Of a DNA stretch of 64,000 bases, positions 11,299 to 22,400 are shown piece after piece. The DNA comes from Nematopogon swammerdamellus (taxonomy: Eukaryota > Arthropoda > Insecta > Lepidoptera > Adelidae). The translations under genes were made by a program, and so were the position numbers. Positions within the stretch are counted from its first letter, which is position 1. Each line of letters opens with the position of its first letter. The stretch is taken from assembly GCA_946902875.1 (NCBI GenBank), contig OX336348.1, positions 12,487,741-12,551,740 of the forward strand, given 5' to 3'. Below the pieces are notes generated by a model that worked only from the letters and a program-made list of their open reading frames with translations, was not told the DNA's origin and did not search any database.

Positions 11299-12747
11299 CT
11301 AAGAACTAAAATTACTTTTTCTCCACTTGTGTCTGTACGGGTCCCAATAGAGACCCGTATGCGTCATATTAGTCTGCTGACGCGGAGAATCAGGTGCGCG
11401 TAGAGTGGGCGCAGATTGCGTCCGCGGCACGGGCGTCGGCAGCGGCGCGGGCGTCGGCAGCGGCGCGGGCGTCGGCAGCGCCGCGGGCGTCGTCGGCGGC
11501 GGCGCGGGTTGCGTCTCCTGAATGTGCAGGACGGCAGTTGTAGACAGCTCCGGCGCGGCCTCAGCATACTTATGGCGCGCGACCTCACGATGAAGGTCGC
11601 GATTGTAGCGCCGGAACACCACCCCGGAGGGCCAAAACTCACTGCGAAGGAATGTCTTCACCTTCTCGGCAGGAATGCACAGCTTGAAAGCGCAAAAGTT
11701 CGTGTCAGCCCAGTGAGAAGGAAGAGCCTCGACACTCTCAACTCGCTCACCCTTATCCTGGACGTGGCGGATGAGGTCCTCGATCTTCATGTCCTTTCGC
11801 AGGCGAGACATGTAGATGAGAGCCGTGCGGGGAGCTGCCTTCAAACAGCTCTCTTCAGGGGGCGCAGATCCGCGCTTATTGCACCTCTTCCTTCTCTTCT
11901 TCCTGCTCTCGACGAGTACGAACCCGTCTTTGTCACGTGCAGCCTCCTGCCGACAGTCGGGACGCGGTTCCAAGCGCGGGGACACCATTGTTGTTTTCTC
12001 CACCGTTTTACTGATACGCTTCGTCATAGATCCGCGTCGCCTTTTCGGACGAGCGGCAACGGGGCGGGTGGGCGGAGGAGCGGGAGGGGTGCGCAGTGTA
12101 GAAGTCGAGGCATCAACAGCACCATCAGCGCTTCCGTAGCATACCGGCGTCGATGTGCAATCGCTGGGTGACGACACTTGAGCACCTCGCCTGCGCATAT
12201 TGATGTTGCGTACACTCAGCGTTTCGTTCGGTGTTCCCACTTGCGGAATGCGATCAGGCTGCAGAGACGGGGTTATCGGCCGGAGTGACTCGGAACATGA
12301 CAATTTCTCAACTGCCTGTTTCAGCTGTTGAACTTCCGGGACGAGAGATGTTGGCCCCTACGCCGCTGTCGCTCCACAGTTTCCCTTCAGTTGAGCTATG
12401 TCCGCTTTTATGATCACCAAATCTTTCAGGAAGGCCGTAACGTCGACGTGGTCGAAGGACACAGGCGGCAACTTATTGAGGTCGTACGCCACGAACCTTG
12501 GCACGTCGTCGGGGTCTGTCTGCTTTAAGATGGTGATGATGTCCTGGATAGTCTTCTTCTTCCGATTTTCTCCCTTGCGAGTCGGCCTTCTTGACGGAAT
12601 GCACGCACAAAGCAGAACTCTCGCGGTCTCAACGTCATCTTCGGTGAAGGCGGACTCACAAATCCGGATTATGCTGACTTCATCCAAGACGTCCGCTTTA
12701 TTTATATTATATATATTATTATTTATATTGCATTTATCGCACGCCAT
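11299..12747 (-). pseudogene. Gag-like/ORF1 retroelement protein, one stop
   Basis: A 482-codon minus-strand frame from ATG at 12747 runs to 11299 interrupted by one in-frame TAG (12360-12358). N-terminal part: MACDKC, then a helical region ending in PVSFDHVDVTAFLKDLV (about residues 105-121) of a type common in insect gag-like proteins. Middle: Arg/Pro-rich. C-terminal part: ALIYMSRLRKDMKIEDLIRH and FWPSGVVFRRYNRDL, an RRM-like nucleic-acid-binding segment; the tail is a PAPLPTPAPLP tandem stretch. Past the stop the minus strand has stacked AATAAA motifs and an A-rich end (11219-11265). Function in retroelement RNA binding is inferred from the family. Confidence 0.6.
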
Positions 12748-12779
12748 TTTTGCTTACTTCGCAGGTGCGTCTAGAGTGC

Positions 12780-13288
12780 ATCGTGTGCGCGTCCGTCGCC
12801 GACCGATGCAAGCTCAGTACTATTATACCGTCATAACAGTTCACTGTGTTCCGGTGCACCTCCCGGGGACCCAAAAGCAGGTGGGGATGGCTGTGGTGAG
12901 GAGTAGGTCAGTAATCCCGACGCGGATTCGCTGTTCCGACGTGATGCATCGACACGGTTGACAAGGAGACTCGGTGAGACGGTTATTCCGCTGGCCGCCC
13001 GCCGGTGGTACACGGGCCCAATCGCGTCTAACCAACGCGAGAGGCTGACCTGGTAAACCGGCGCATAATCCCGGAGTGGTCCGTCGTGCCGGTTGGTGAA
13101 CGGAGTAGGGGTCCCGGCGGCCACTTCCGGGGGGAGGGGAGGGGGGGGGGGGGGGACCGGGGGCCCTTCCGTCTTCCGTGTCGGCGCACCACTAACCTGA
13201 GCAGTAAGCGAATAAGCTAGCGTCCACGCTTTGCCCGTGAATCACCACAGCCACCCTTCACGCTCTTTCCCCCCCTCTTACTACAACC
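12780..13288 (+). other. LINE 5' leader-like region with G-tract
   Basis: GC-rich, non-coding stretch between the minus-strand gag-like ORF and the plus-strand LINE. It includes a G-run at about 13129-13156. Position suggests the 5' untranslated part of the LINE that begins coding near 13289; this is inference. Confidence 0.35.
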
Positions 13289-14851
13289 ATGGCAGTACAA
13301 AGAAAGAACAACTTTCAATCAGCTGTGCACACCCCTACACCACTATTTAGCGTTGACTTGACCAACGTGCGGGGGTTGCACACCAATCTTAATGCCGTCA
13401 ATCACCACGTGAAGAGGATGAAGCCGGCCTTGCTGTCTCGACGAAAACGCAAATATCTCGCCCTGCCGACACTTCTTACCTGCACCACCCCGGCTACACC
13501 CTGGATGAAGCCTTCCGCTGGCGAGCCGGAGTCTGCCTGTTTGTCAGGGCTGATATTTCCTGTCGTCGCCTGCGCTGCATTGAGGACTCCGAGCTCTCAA
13601 TACTCTGGCCCCACGGGATCTGGGAACGGTGTCGGGGGTCCCAATAGGTCGCACTCTGGCAATGCGGAGACAGCTCGGTTATTCGAGTACCTGAGTGGAG
13701 CGGTAGACAAAGTCCAAGAGCGGTTCCCCACCGCGGATTTGGGTTTCCTTGGAGACTTCAATGCCCATCACAAGGCATGGCTAGGCTTCAGGAGAACTGA
13801 CTTTCCGGGGAGAGCCGCCTACGACTTCGCCCTGACGCATGGCCTGTCTCAACTGGTGGACCAGCCCACCAGGCTGCCAGATATAGACGGTCATGGACCC
13901 TCTCTGCTGGATCTTCCGCTGACGACAAACCCGGATATAAAGTCTCAGTGAGAGCCCCGCCGGGTTCTTCTGATCATTGTTTAGTGGGGTCCACGGTGTC
14001 ATCTTCGCCTCCTCAGTCCCGTACTGGAGGAACGCGTCGAATTTGGCACTACGCGTCAGCAGATTAAGATGAGATGCGAGAACACTTCGCATCCTACCCT
14101 TGGAGAGAGATCTGCTTCAGTTCGGATGATCCGTCAAAATGCGGTAATACCGTTGCCGATGTGGTTCTGGGGGCAATGGAAATGTTTATTCCCAGCGCCT
14201 CTGTCCACCTCGGTGGTAAAAGCCAACCATCGTACAGCCGCGACTGTGCTGATGCTGTCGCAGCTAAATGCACAGCTTATCGGGCATGGTCGCGTGCCCG
14301 TGCCGGACGTGAATCAAACGTATCCGAACAGACGATGGAATACAACCGCCTCTCCAGATCCTGCAAAAGGGTTATTGCCAGGGCCAAATTTGACTACATC
14401 GGCGACAGACTGAACCAGCACCCAACTGGGAGCTGTGAGTTCTGGTCTCTCGCCAAATCTGTCGAGTCGAATTTCTGCCGCTCCTCTCTTCCACCTCTGC
14501 AGTGTCCTGGAGGCTCACTTGCCCACTCCGCAAAGGAGAAAGCCGACTTACTGGTATCTCTCTTTGCGGGGAACTTCAACCTGGACGATGGGGGTGCCAC
14601 TCCCCCAGCCATACCTAGGTGTGAGAACTCCATGCCGGAAGTACAGTTTCGATAACAGACTGTACTGGCGGAGTTTCTCTCCCTATACGTCAGGAAAGCG
14701 TGTGGGCCGGAATGGATTCCTGCATTGGTGTTAAAATAGTGTGCTCCCGAGCTGGCTCCAGTGCTGACGCGCCTATTCCGTATCTCCTACTCCAATGGCC
14801 GTGTGCCGGCGGTCTGGAAATCTGCGTTTGTGCAAGCGGACCCCAAAAAGG
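13289..14851 (+). pseudogene. Jockey/CR1-like LINE: endonuclease and start of RT
   Basis: The first part shows apurinic-endonuclease blocks: LTNVRGLHTNLNAVNHH near 13350, LGFLGDFNAHHKAWLG near 13740, and the downstream GLSQLVDQPTRLP. After a frameshift (about 13950) the linker to the reverse transcriptase follows (14074-14655), then ELAPVLTRLFRISYSNGRVP and ending at DPKK near 14850. At least three frameshifts/stops. The copy ends exactly where an opposite-strand LINE tail begins, so the RT catalytic part is missing. Confidence 0.75.
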
Positions 14852-15960
14852 TTTTTTTTATTGACAGCGCGTCGTATGGCGCCGAGCCACCCATAAGGTG
14901 TCTAACGACGCCCATGGACATTCGGTCCGTATGCGGGGGTTCCGAATGCCATGCCGAGCATTGCTTATGGTGCCCATTCACGGCCCTCTTGAAGGACCCG
15001 AGACTGTACTTGGGGGGAAATATATGTGTAGGGAGAGCGTTCCAGAGTTTACCGGTTCTGTAGAGGAAAGATCTGCAGAATCGATTGGTACGCATCCGCG
15101 GTAAGTCCAGCGTGTAGGAATGCAATCCCTGCCCAGTGCGCGTGGTGCGAAGGTGGAAAGGGGACGGCGGGATCACATTAAACGGCCCCTCCGAGTACTC
15201 CTCACGGAATAAGCGATAGAATACACTTAGGGAGCCGACATCCCTACGGTGTTGCAGTGGTTCTAGATCGCAGGACACTTCGGGGTCACCTACTAGTCGC
15301 ACGGTTCGACGCTGGATTGAGTCCAGAGGCGCAAGCTGGTATTTGGCAGAGCCATCCCACAGGTGCGAGCAGTACTCCAAGCAGGACCTGATCTGCGATT
15401 TATAGAGAAGCAGCTTTTGGTGTGAAGTACCGTCGCACCTTATTGAGTACGCCCAGTTTTTTAGAAGCCAGCTTGGCCTTCCCCTCGATATGGCGAGGAA
15501 AGTTCAGGTCGTGCGACAGTTCGACTCCGAGGACCCCGAGGTGTTCACTTAATTTAAGCGACGTGCCTTGGAATGAATGAACCGGTGTGAACGCCGCTCT
15601 CTTCGCACTGAACACGCGAACTTGTGTCTTGGAAGCGTTGAACTCGACCAAATTACTACGGCCCTATTCGGAAATAGAGTCGAGTGTGTGTTCGAGCTCA
15701 GACACAAGTCTTCGCCTCTTCTCATCCACAACATCCCGACTGGCTGAAGGGTGACTGGTGTAGGATCCGTGTGCCGTACTGTCATCAATGTATGTTGCCC
15801 AGAGACAGCATATCATTGATATGCAGAAGAAACAGCGTGGGTGACAACACAGATCCTTGGGGTATGCCGGCGTTCACTGACATGGTGTCCGACGAGCAAC
15901 CGTAGTTCACGGTTGCTGAATGAATGCTACGCCCATGCAGGAAGTCGGCGAAGAAACAAG
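14852..15960 (-). pseudogene. Jockey/CR1-like LINE: RT C-terminal half
   Basis: Read from 15960 downwards: FLHGRSI, AGIPQGSVLSPTLFLLHIND (RT motif B region), then a break that destroys the Y/F-A-D-D catalytic box (only DDS remains near 15770), KTQVRVFSAKR, LGVLGVELSHDLNF, LEYCSHLW (near 15375) and the tail LWNALPTHIFPPKYSLGSFK. The 3' end at about 14852-14862 is an A-run (AATAAAAAAAA). Truncated at its 5' end and carrying frameshifts near 15797 and 15390. Confidence 0.8.
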
Positions 15961-17716
15961 AAACAAGAAACGTAGGCACACACACCGCACACGTAGGTAG
16001 GTAGGTAGGTAGGTAGCTAGTTTTAGAGCGGCGGCGGCCTAGTGACCTTGTGTTGTGACTTACTTACAACAATAGCTGTTCTGCGTTTGAACATAGTACG
16101 GTCATTGACCCCGTACAATGCAAGCTACCTACTGTTACACACAGGTCTAGTTACCTTGTGACTTACTTACAACAAACAGCTGTTCTGCGTTTGGACATAC
16201 AACGGTCATTGACCCCGTACAATGCAAGCTACCTACTGTTACACACAGGTCTAGTGACCTTGTGACTTACTTACAATAAACAGCTGTTCTGCGTTTGAAA
16301 ATTTCTCGAAAAGTTATGCTAAAAACATATAATTTTTTTTTTGCGTAACGTGTTTACTTGGGATGAATAACGAAGCACCTTATATAATGTGTTTCAAAAT
16401 TAGTTAATAGTACGCTAAGAGAGGGTTCTGTATCGGAAATAGATCACTTTTGAAGAACAAATAATTTTTGTTCGCACAAAAACATTTTTTCTATGTAAAA
16501 TGTAAAAAAAAAATTTCTTAATCATTTCAGTTTCATGCCAGGAACAAAAAAGTCTTCCAACACATAGATCCCTTTCTTTCAGAAATTGTGAAAAACCACA
16601 ATTTTAGTTTTATTAGTATGGAATAGAAAGAATTAAATTTTTTTTACCAACTTACACGTGTTATGTCATAATGATAATTAAGACTTTTTTGTTACTGTTA
16701 TGAAACTGAATCGATTAGGCTATAAAAATCAACCACCTATTTTTTTATTTTATTAAATACATAAAACAACAATATTTTACATTAAAAAAGAAGCCCAAAG
16801 TCCAAAAAAAATGTATATAGGTTTCCACCCCATTTCGTACCCTGCTGCGAACCGGTTAATATTAGAGGTCCAAACCGGTTCTGAACCGGTTTTTAGGCTT
16901 CAGGTTCGGGTTTTTTTGAACCGGTTCGCGACCAAACTGGTTCGCTCGTTAAAAAGGTTCTTTGAACCGGTTCGGAGAACCCGAACCCCATTTCGAACCG
17001 GTTTTCAGTCCCTGGTTAGCACACACCGCACGCCAACTTCAGCGGCGCGCCAGGGGCGGCGCGGCGCAGCATGGACGCAGAGGAGGGGAAAATGCCGCGT
17101 CTCTCGCCTCCCGCGGCCGGCCGCTCCTCTGCGCACCGCGCCCGTCTTGGCCCGCTTGTTTTTTAAACTTGCCGATGGATTTTTTGTTGGATTCTTTTGC
17201 AAATAATTTTCTTCAAAATTCTTAATCATAATTGTACAATAAAAACGGACGGAGGAATTTTCCGGAACAGAGTTTCGGTCGTCACCTTGAAAAAAAATGA
17301 TGCATATAAAAAAGTTGTTGGATTCTTATGCTTATTGATGTACATAATAATACTAAGGTATATTCCGATTAAAGAACCGACTGAGCAATTTTGCCGAGAA
17401 AAATATAGTAAAAAAACACATTTTGTTTTTAATTCACTATTTCCATATACAAAAAATGTTGGATTTATTTACGTACTTATTCATATAAATAATACCTACC
17501 CTATGGCGAAGTAACTTTGGACGGAGCAATTTGTCTATAGGAGTTATATTAAATTTTCACTTTTCTTTGCATATACCCAACTTCCCGTAAAAAAAAATGT
17601 TGGATTATTTGTCAGTCGTAATTCCGAACATTACTCCAAGATATTATCAAAGTTTCATTGACTGAGGAATTAATGTATGGGTATCCATACATCAAAACTC
17701 CTGGTTGACTAGTGTA
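15961..17716. repeat. Right inverted arm of the 8.7 kb element
   Basis: Inverted copy of 9013-10750, from AAACAAGAAACGTAGGCAC at 15961 to GTTGACTAGTGTA at 17716. Differences from the left arm are few (scattered substitutions and short indels), so the arms are recent or kept similar. ORF-like frames in the arm are duplicated in both copies and lack recognisable motifs. Confidence 0.8.
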
Positions 17717-18261
17717 AAATGTCAGTTCAGAAGCCAACTTTACTACATCATTTAGAGGAATGCTTTCACATCCTGCACGTTCTTTGTCTTGCAAACACTT
17801 GAAAACATTGTACACAGTATTCCGCTTATTAGAAAAATAATAAATCGACCATGCTGAAACACTAAACTTCTAAATAAAAATTCTAGTTCAGAAAAACTTA
17901 ACCTAAGCTATTTTTATTCGGACGTTTCGTATTTCTGTAAAGTCAAAAAGTGTTTTTTGTTCAGAACGAATAATATTTAGGTCCCTCTTTTGTTTGCTTT
18001 TCGGTAAATAGATGCTCGAGATACACCTAGATAGAACCTAATTGTCCATTACGGCGGCCAATTCATGACAATCTCACTACAATGACATACCTGTAAATAG
18101 GAGGTTTTTGAGTAAATAAATAAATAAATAAATAAATAAATACCTACCGTTTTACCTAAATGTCAGTTCAGAAGCCAACTTTACTACATCATTTAGATAG
18201 AGGAATGCTTTCACATCCTGCACGTTCTTTTTCTTGCAAACACTTGAAAACATTGTACACA
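17717..18261. repeat. Tandem duplication: end of copy 1 and copy 2
   Basis: AAATGTCAGTTCAGAAGCC to ACACAGTATTCCGC (17717-17826) completes copy 1; copy 2 follows directly (17827-18261) with the uninterrupted junction at 18151-18170. Copy 2 also carries an insertion ending in eight TAAA units (about 18113-18145), probably a truncated LINE tail, and a 4-bp TAGA difference near 18196. Confidence 0.75.
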
Positions 18262-18607
18262 GTATTCCGCTCCCTACTATGACTAGTTTTTGGCATTTTA
18301 TAATATCCAAAAAAACATAATATCCAGAGATTTCATAATCATAATGACATTGACAACAGATTAACAAGCATCAATCATCATTGTGGCTACATCAATCATC
18401 ATTGTAGTGTAAGAAATTAGTTCCAACGAAATTCCGCAATATGGCGGCCCCTCATATATTCCTGGTCAGGCTTTACTTACAATGGTATTTAGACATGGAC
18501 TGATTTTTGCCGGCCTGAGCCTTTCTTGAAGGGCTCGCTCGTGCTGGCTGTTAGATCACCACCACCGTTTGGTGGTGTCGGTCGGCCTGTCGGTGTCACT
18601 GTCACTG

Positions 18608-19182
18608 TTGCCAACTGGTGAAATAGAAAAGTAGCTAGTTGAGAATCTGAAAGTAGCTAGAAGTAGCTAAATGTATATAAAAAAAAAATACCTGTCCTTT
18701 GTCATGGTATTTTTATGAATCGACTTATTTCCTCATACAGATTAACTCCCTTAAAGGCTATAGATTTATTTTATTACACCTTATAAATGTAAGTAGAGAA
18801 ATAAAAAAAAACTTACTATTTCACAAAAGTTTTCATCTTCTAAAATGTCTGTTTACATTTTAGTAAAGAGTGCGCCCAGCGCCATACGAAACGCGTGATA
18901 TTTATATTACTGAAACAGTCGGACTGATACGATACGATACTACTATTAATACGAAACGAACCAACTAATATTGCGAAGAGGTGACGAGAATTCCCCCGAT
19001 TCCATAAACAATGCTTTCTGTTCAAAACTCCCATGTGGGAAGTGTTGCAAGCTATAAATCTTACATATTTACCAAAGTAGCTAGAAAAGTAACTAGATTT
19101 ATTTTGTAGCTAAAATGATTATTTTGTAGCTGAGAACATCCAAAAGTTGCTAGATCTAGCTATAAAGTAGCTAAGTTGGCAA
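18608..19182. mobile_element. TTGCCAACT-ended MITE
   Basis: TTGCCAACT (18608-18616) and AGTTGGCAA (19174-19182) form inverted ends; GTAGCTAG-type motifs are repeated just inside both ends. Non-coding, AT-rich. Lies immediately upstream of the 161-residue gene. Confidence 0.45.
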
Positions 19183-19219
19183 TAGTGGTCACTGTGTCAG
19201 TCACCTGTCATTGTCACGT

Positions 19220-19226
19220 TATAAAT
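19220..19226 (+). promoter_or_regulatory. Possible TATA box
   Basis: TATAAAT 182-188 bases upstream of the ATG at 19408, in a stretch otherwise free of repeats. Weak: no transcript start is visible. Confidence 0.25.
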
Positions 19227-19407
19227 GCCCCCCTTACCCTACCCTTTGACTGGATTCGTGGTGCGTGGCGTGACAGTCAGTGACACTCAAAGAGCAAAGT
19301 AAGTGACAGCCGACAGGCCATTTAAAATAGAATAGAAATCTTGTACGTGTTGTGCTTGTACTTTGTGATCTAAAGTATTATATCAGTAGTCTGTCGTCGT
19401 GATTATA

Positions 19408-19436
19408 ATGAACAGCAAGAAAGAGCAACAGCGTCG
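19408..19436 (+). CDS. Coding exon 1 of the 161-aa gene
   Basis: ATG at 19408, nine codons plus two bases, then donor GTGAGT at 19437. The two leftover bases (CG) complete an Arg codon with the first G of exon 2, which is the reason for choosing this start over other upstream candidates. Confidence 0.55.
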
Positions 19437-22400
19437 GTGAGTGTTCCGCAGAGACGAAACCACTGAATTAACATCATTTCATGTTTTCCATAATTTCAAA
19501 CTGTTGACCACCTTCCCTTACTTTACCAACGAGAGCTCTTACTCGGGCAACGGGCATGTCTGAGTATTAGATTAGCGGGGGTTAGATCGAATATTGCTGG
19601 TATGCTTATTGTGTAGGCCGAGTTGAAAGATGAATGAGGATCAGTAAAGTAACAGCAAATTCAATAGAAGTGATATCCACGTTGTTCTTATGGCATAAGA
19701 ATGGCATATCTTTTTGAATTATCAAAATCGTACCATTAGTTACGGAGATATTATCAATAAACTTAAGCCGTTTCTGCCGCTAAAACTCGGTGCGCCGCGG
19801 CTACGCGTGACGTCACTCCACCCCAGCACCTGTGCGCTCGCGCTAGCCAGCCAACGCGCACTCATTCGTCGAGGGCTGTATCTCTTGAACCATAATAGGT
19901 AGCCCGTTGAAATTTTCACAGAATATGTGTTATTATGGCCGATATAACAACAAATAATAAAAATAGGAAAAAGTAAAATATTCACGGGGGTTCCCATAGA
20001 AGAAACCAAGCGAGTTCGACTCGCACTTGGCCGGTTTAAATAGTATAAATTTTGCATTGTGCGGAAATGTACAAATACGTCTATCAAAACGCCAGAGAAA
20101 CTGATGTACCGTGTGGGGCCGGTGCTTTAATGGAATAGCCCCACTGCATCTCTCCCCGTGTATGTCGTAAAAGGCGACTAAGGGATATGACTCCCTTCTT
20201 ATATTACTAGGTGATAGGGTTTAACCCGCCCGGGTTTGTACTCATTTGGTGGGTTTGGACGAGTGTGCCATAATTCCACCAATACACTTGGTGACGAGGG
20301 TCTGATGATGGAGACAGAAGGCGGACAGTGGAACTCTTCAACCGTTACTAGTAACCCCCTCGAGTTTGGGCTCATTTGGTTGGTTCGGACGAGTGCTCCA
20401 TACTTCCACCAATACACTTGGCGACGAGGGTATGATGATGGAGACAGGAGGTGGACAGTGGAACTATTCGAGCGTTACTAATAACCCTCTCGAGTTTGGG
20501 CTCATTTGGTTGGTTCGGACGAGTGCTCCATACTTCCACCAATACACTTGGCGACGAGGGTCTGATGATGGAGACAGGAGGTGGACAGTGGAACTCTTCA
20601 GCCGTTACTAGTAACCCTCTCGAGTTTGGGCTCATTTGGTTGGTTCGGACGAGTGCTCCATACTTCCACCAATACACTTGGCGACGAGGGTATGATGATG
20701 GAGACAGGAGGTGGACAGTGGAACTATTCGAGCGTTACTAATAACCCTCTCGAGTTTGGGCTCATTTGGTTGGTTCGGACGAGTGCTCCATACTTCCACC
20801 AATACACTTGGCGACGAGGGTCTGATGATGGAGACAGGAGGTGGACAGTGGAACTCTTCAGCCGTTACTAGTAACCCTCTCGAGTTTGGGCTCATTTGGT
20901 TGGTTCGGACGAGTGCTCCATACTTCCACCAATACACTTGGTGACGAGGGTCTGATGATTGAGACAGGAGGTGGACAGTGGAACTATTCGACCGTTACCA
21001 CAGATTACTTAATAGTTACTTCGTAACAGATGAATCTCTCCATAGAAAAAGTTACATACCTTCGGCTTTAATAGCCTAAACTTTTACGTCGCCAGTCGCT
21101 TCGTGCGAAAATGTACCTAAACGAAACAACCGCCGCCGAGAACAATTGCCTCAACAACCACAAAATGTCAGCTGTATGCACACAAATCGTAAAGTGACTG
21201 TGATAGACAAACAAACAGACAGATATATCGAACATACCGAACTCAAGCAAAACACAACATAAACCAAAATACCTATTTCCGTGTTCCGTACCTAAAGGGT
21301 GCCAACGGGACCCTATTACTAAGCCCCGCCGTCCGTCCGTCCGTCTGTCAGCGGGCTGTATTTCTATTACCGCTATAACAACAAATAGTAAAATATATAA
21401 ATTAAAGTACATCGTGTTAAATCTTGTACGATGGTACGGAACCCTTCGTGTGCGAGTCCGACTCGCACTTTTCGGTTTTTTAGAATAATTATTGCTCAAA
21501 GAAAACAAATATACTCACATTTCTTCATCAGCAGGTAAATGGAAAAAAGAAAGATTTTTATCTCTCCTCTTTCTGGATTTACATCCATCTACTGCACATA
21601 AACTGCCACTATTAACAGAAGCCATGTCAACTTGAATTAAGATATAGGTAGGTACGAACGAACACAGGGTACGAAGTAGTAGCGTGAGCGCGCGCTCGCA
21701 TAGTAGGTTAGCTCCGCGCGGCTGTTGACAGCCCAATGAATTATGGATCGCCGGCGGCCCGGCGGGCGGTAGGTAGTTATCGCGCGCAAGTACATAGAGT
21801 GCGTGAGGCCTGCCGTTACTAATAACCCACTCGACTTTGGGCTCATTTGGTTGGTTTGGACGAGTGTCCCATACTTCTACTAATACACTTGGTGACGAGG
21901 GTCTGATGATGGAATCAGGAGGTGGGTGGTGGAACTCTTCAACCGTTACTAGTAACTCCTCGAGTTTGGACTCATTTGGTAGGTTTGGACGAGTGTCCCA
22001 TACTTCTACTAAATACACTTGGTGACGAGGGTCTGATGATGGAATCAGGAGGTGGGTGGTGGAACTTTTCAACCGTTACTAGTAACTCCTCGAGTTTGGA
22101 CTCATTTGGTAGGTTTGGACGAGTGTCCCATACTTCTACTAAATACACTTGGTGACAAGGGTCTGATGATGGAATCAGGAGCTGGGTGGTGGAACTCTTC
22201 AACTGTTACTAGTAACTCCTCGAGTTTGGACTCATTTGGTAGGTTTGAACGAGTGTCCCATACTTCTACCAATAGACTTGGTGACGAGGGTCTGATGATG
22301 GAGACAGGAGGTGGGCAGTGGAATTCTTCAACCGTTACTAGTAACCCTCTCGAGTTTGGGCTCATTTGGTTGACTTGGACAAGTGCTCCATACTTCCACC

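Larger units (their letters stand above)
9013..17716. mobile_element. 8.7 kb element with 1.7 kb inverted arms
   Basis: Arms 9013-10750 and 15961-17716 are near-identical inverted copies. Termini are AATGTAGTCAAC at the left and GTTGACTAGTGTA at the right. The insertion lies in copy 1 of a local tandem duplication; copy 2 holds the empty site at 18158-18161 (CCTAAATGTCAG), which shows that AAAT is duplicated (9009-9012 and 17717-17720). Inside are a TA-flanked element, a gag-like ORF and two LINE pieces, none an obvious transposase for the arms. A lone relative of part of the arm occurs at 35800-36207. Mechanism and superfamily unknown. Confidence 0.75.
8442..18475. mobile_element. Outer element bounded by AAAGCCTGAC termini
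   Basis: TAAAGCCTGAC...CAGGAATATATGAG at 8442-8470 reappears inverted at 18450-18475 (CTCATATATTCCTGGTCAGG...). The left copy carries a 4-bp TGAC expansion. Facing termini of this kind suggest the ends of one DNA transposon that was later filled by a tandem duplication and by the 8.7 kb element at 9013. Minus-strand ORF scraps at 8514-8726, 17612-17815 and 18152-18367 (containing LNDVVKLASELTF) may be remnants of its protein. No clear target duplication. Confidence 0.45.

Noticed and set aside
11416..12171. 251-codon plus-strand frame starting with Arg-rich repeats
   Set aside because: It is the antisense of the gag-like ORF; its Arg-rich start is the complement of the Pro/Ala tandem stretch.
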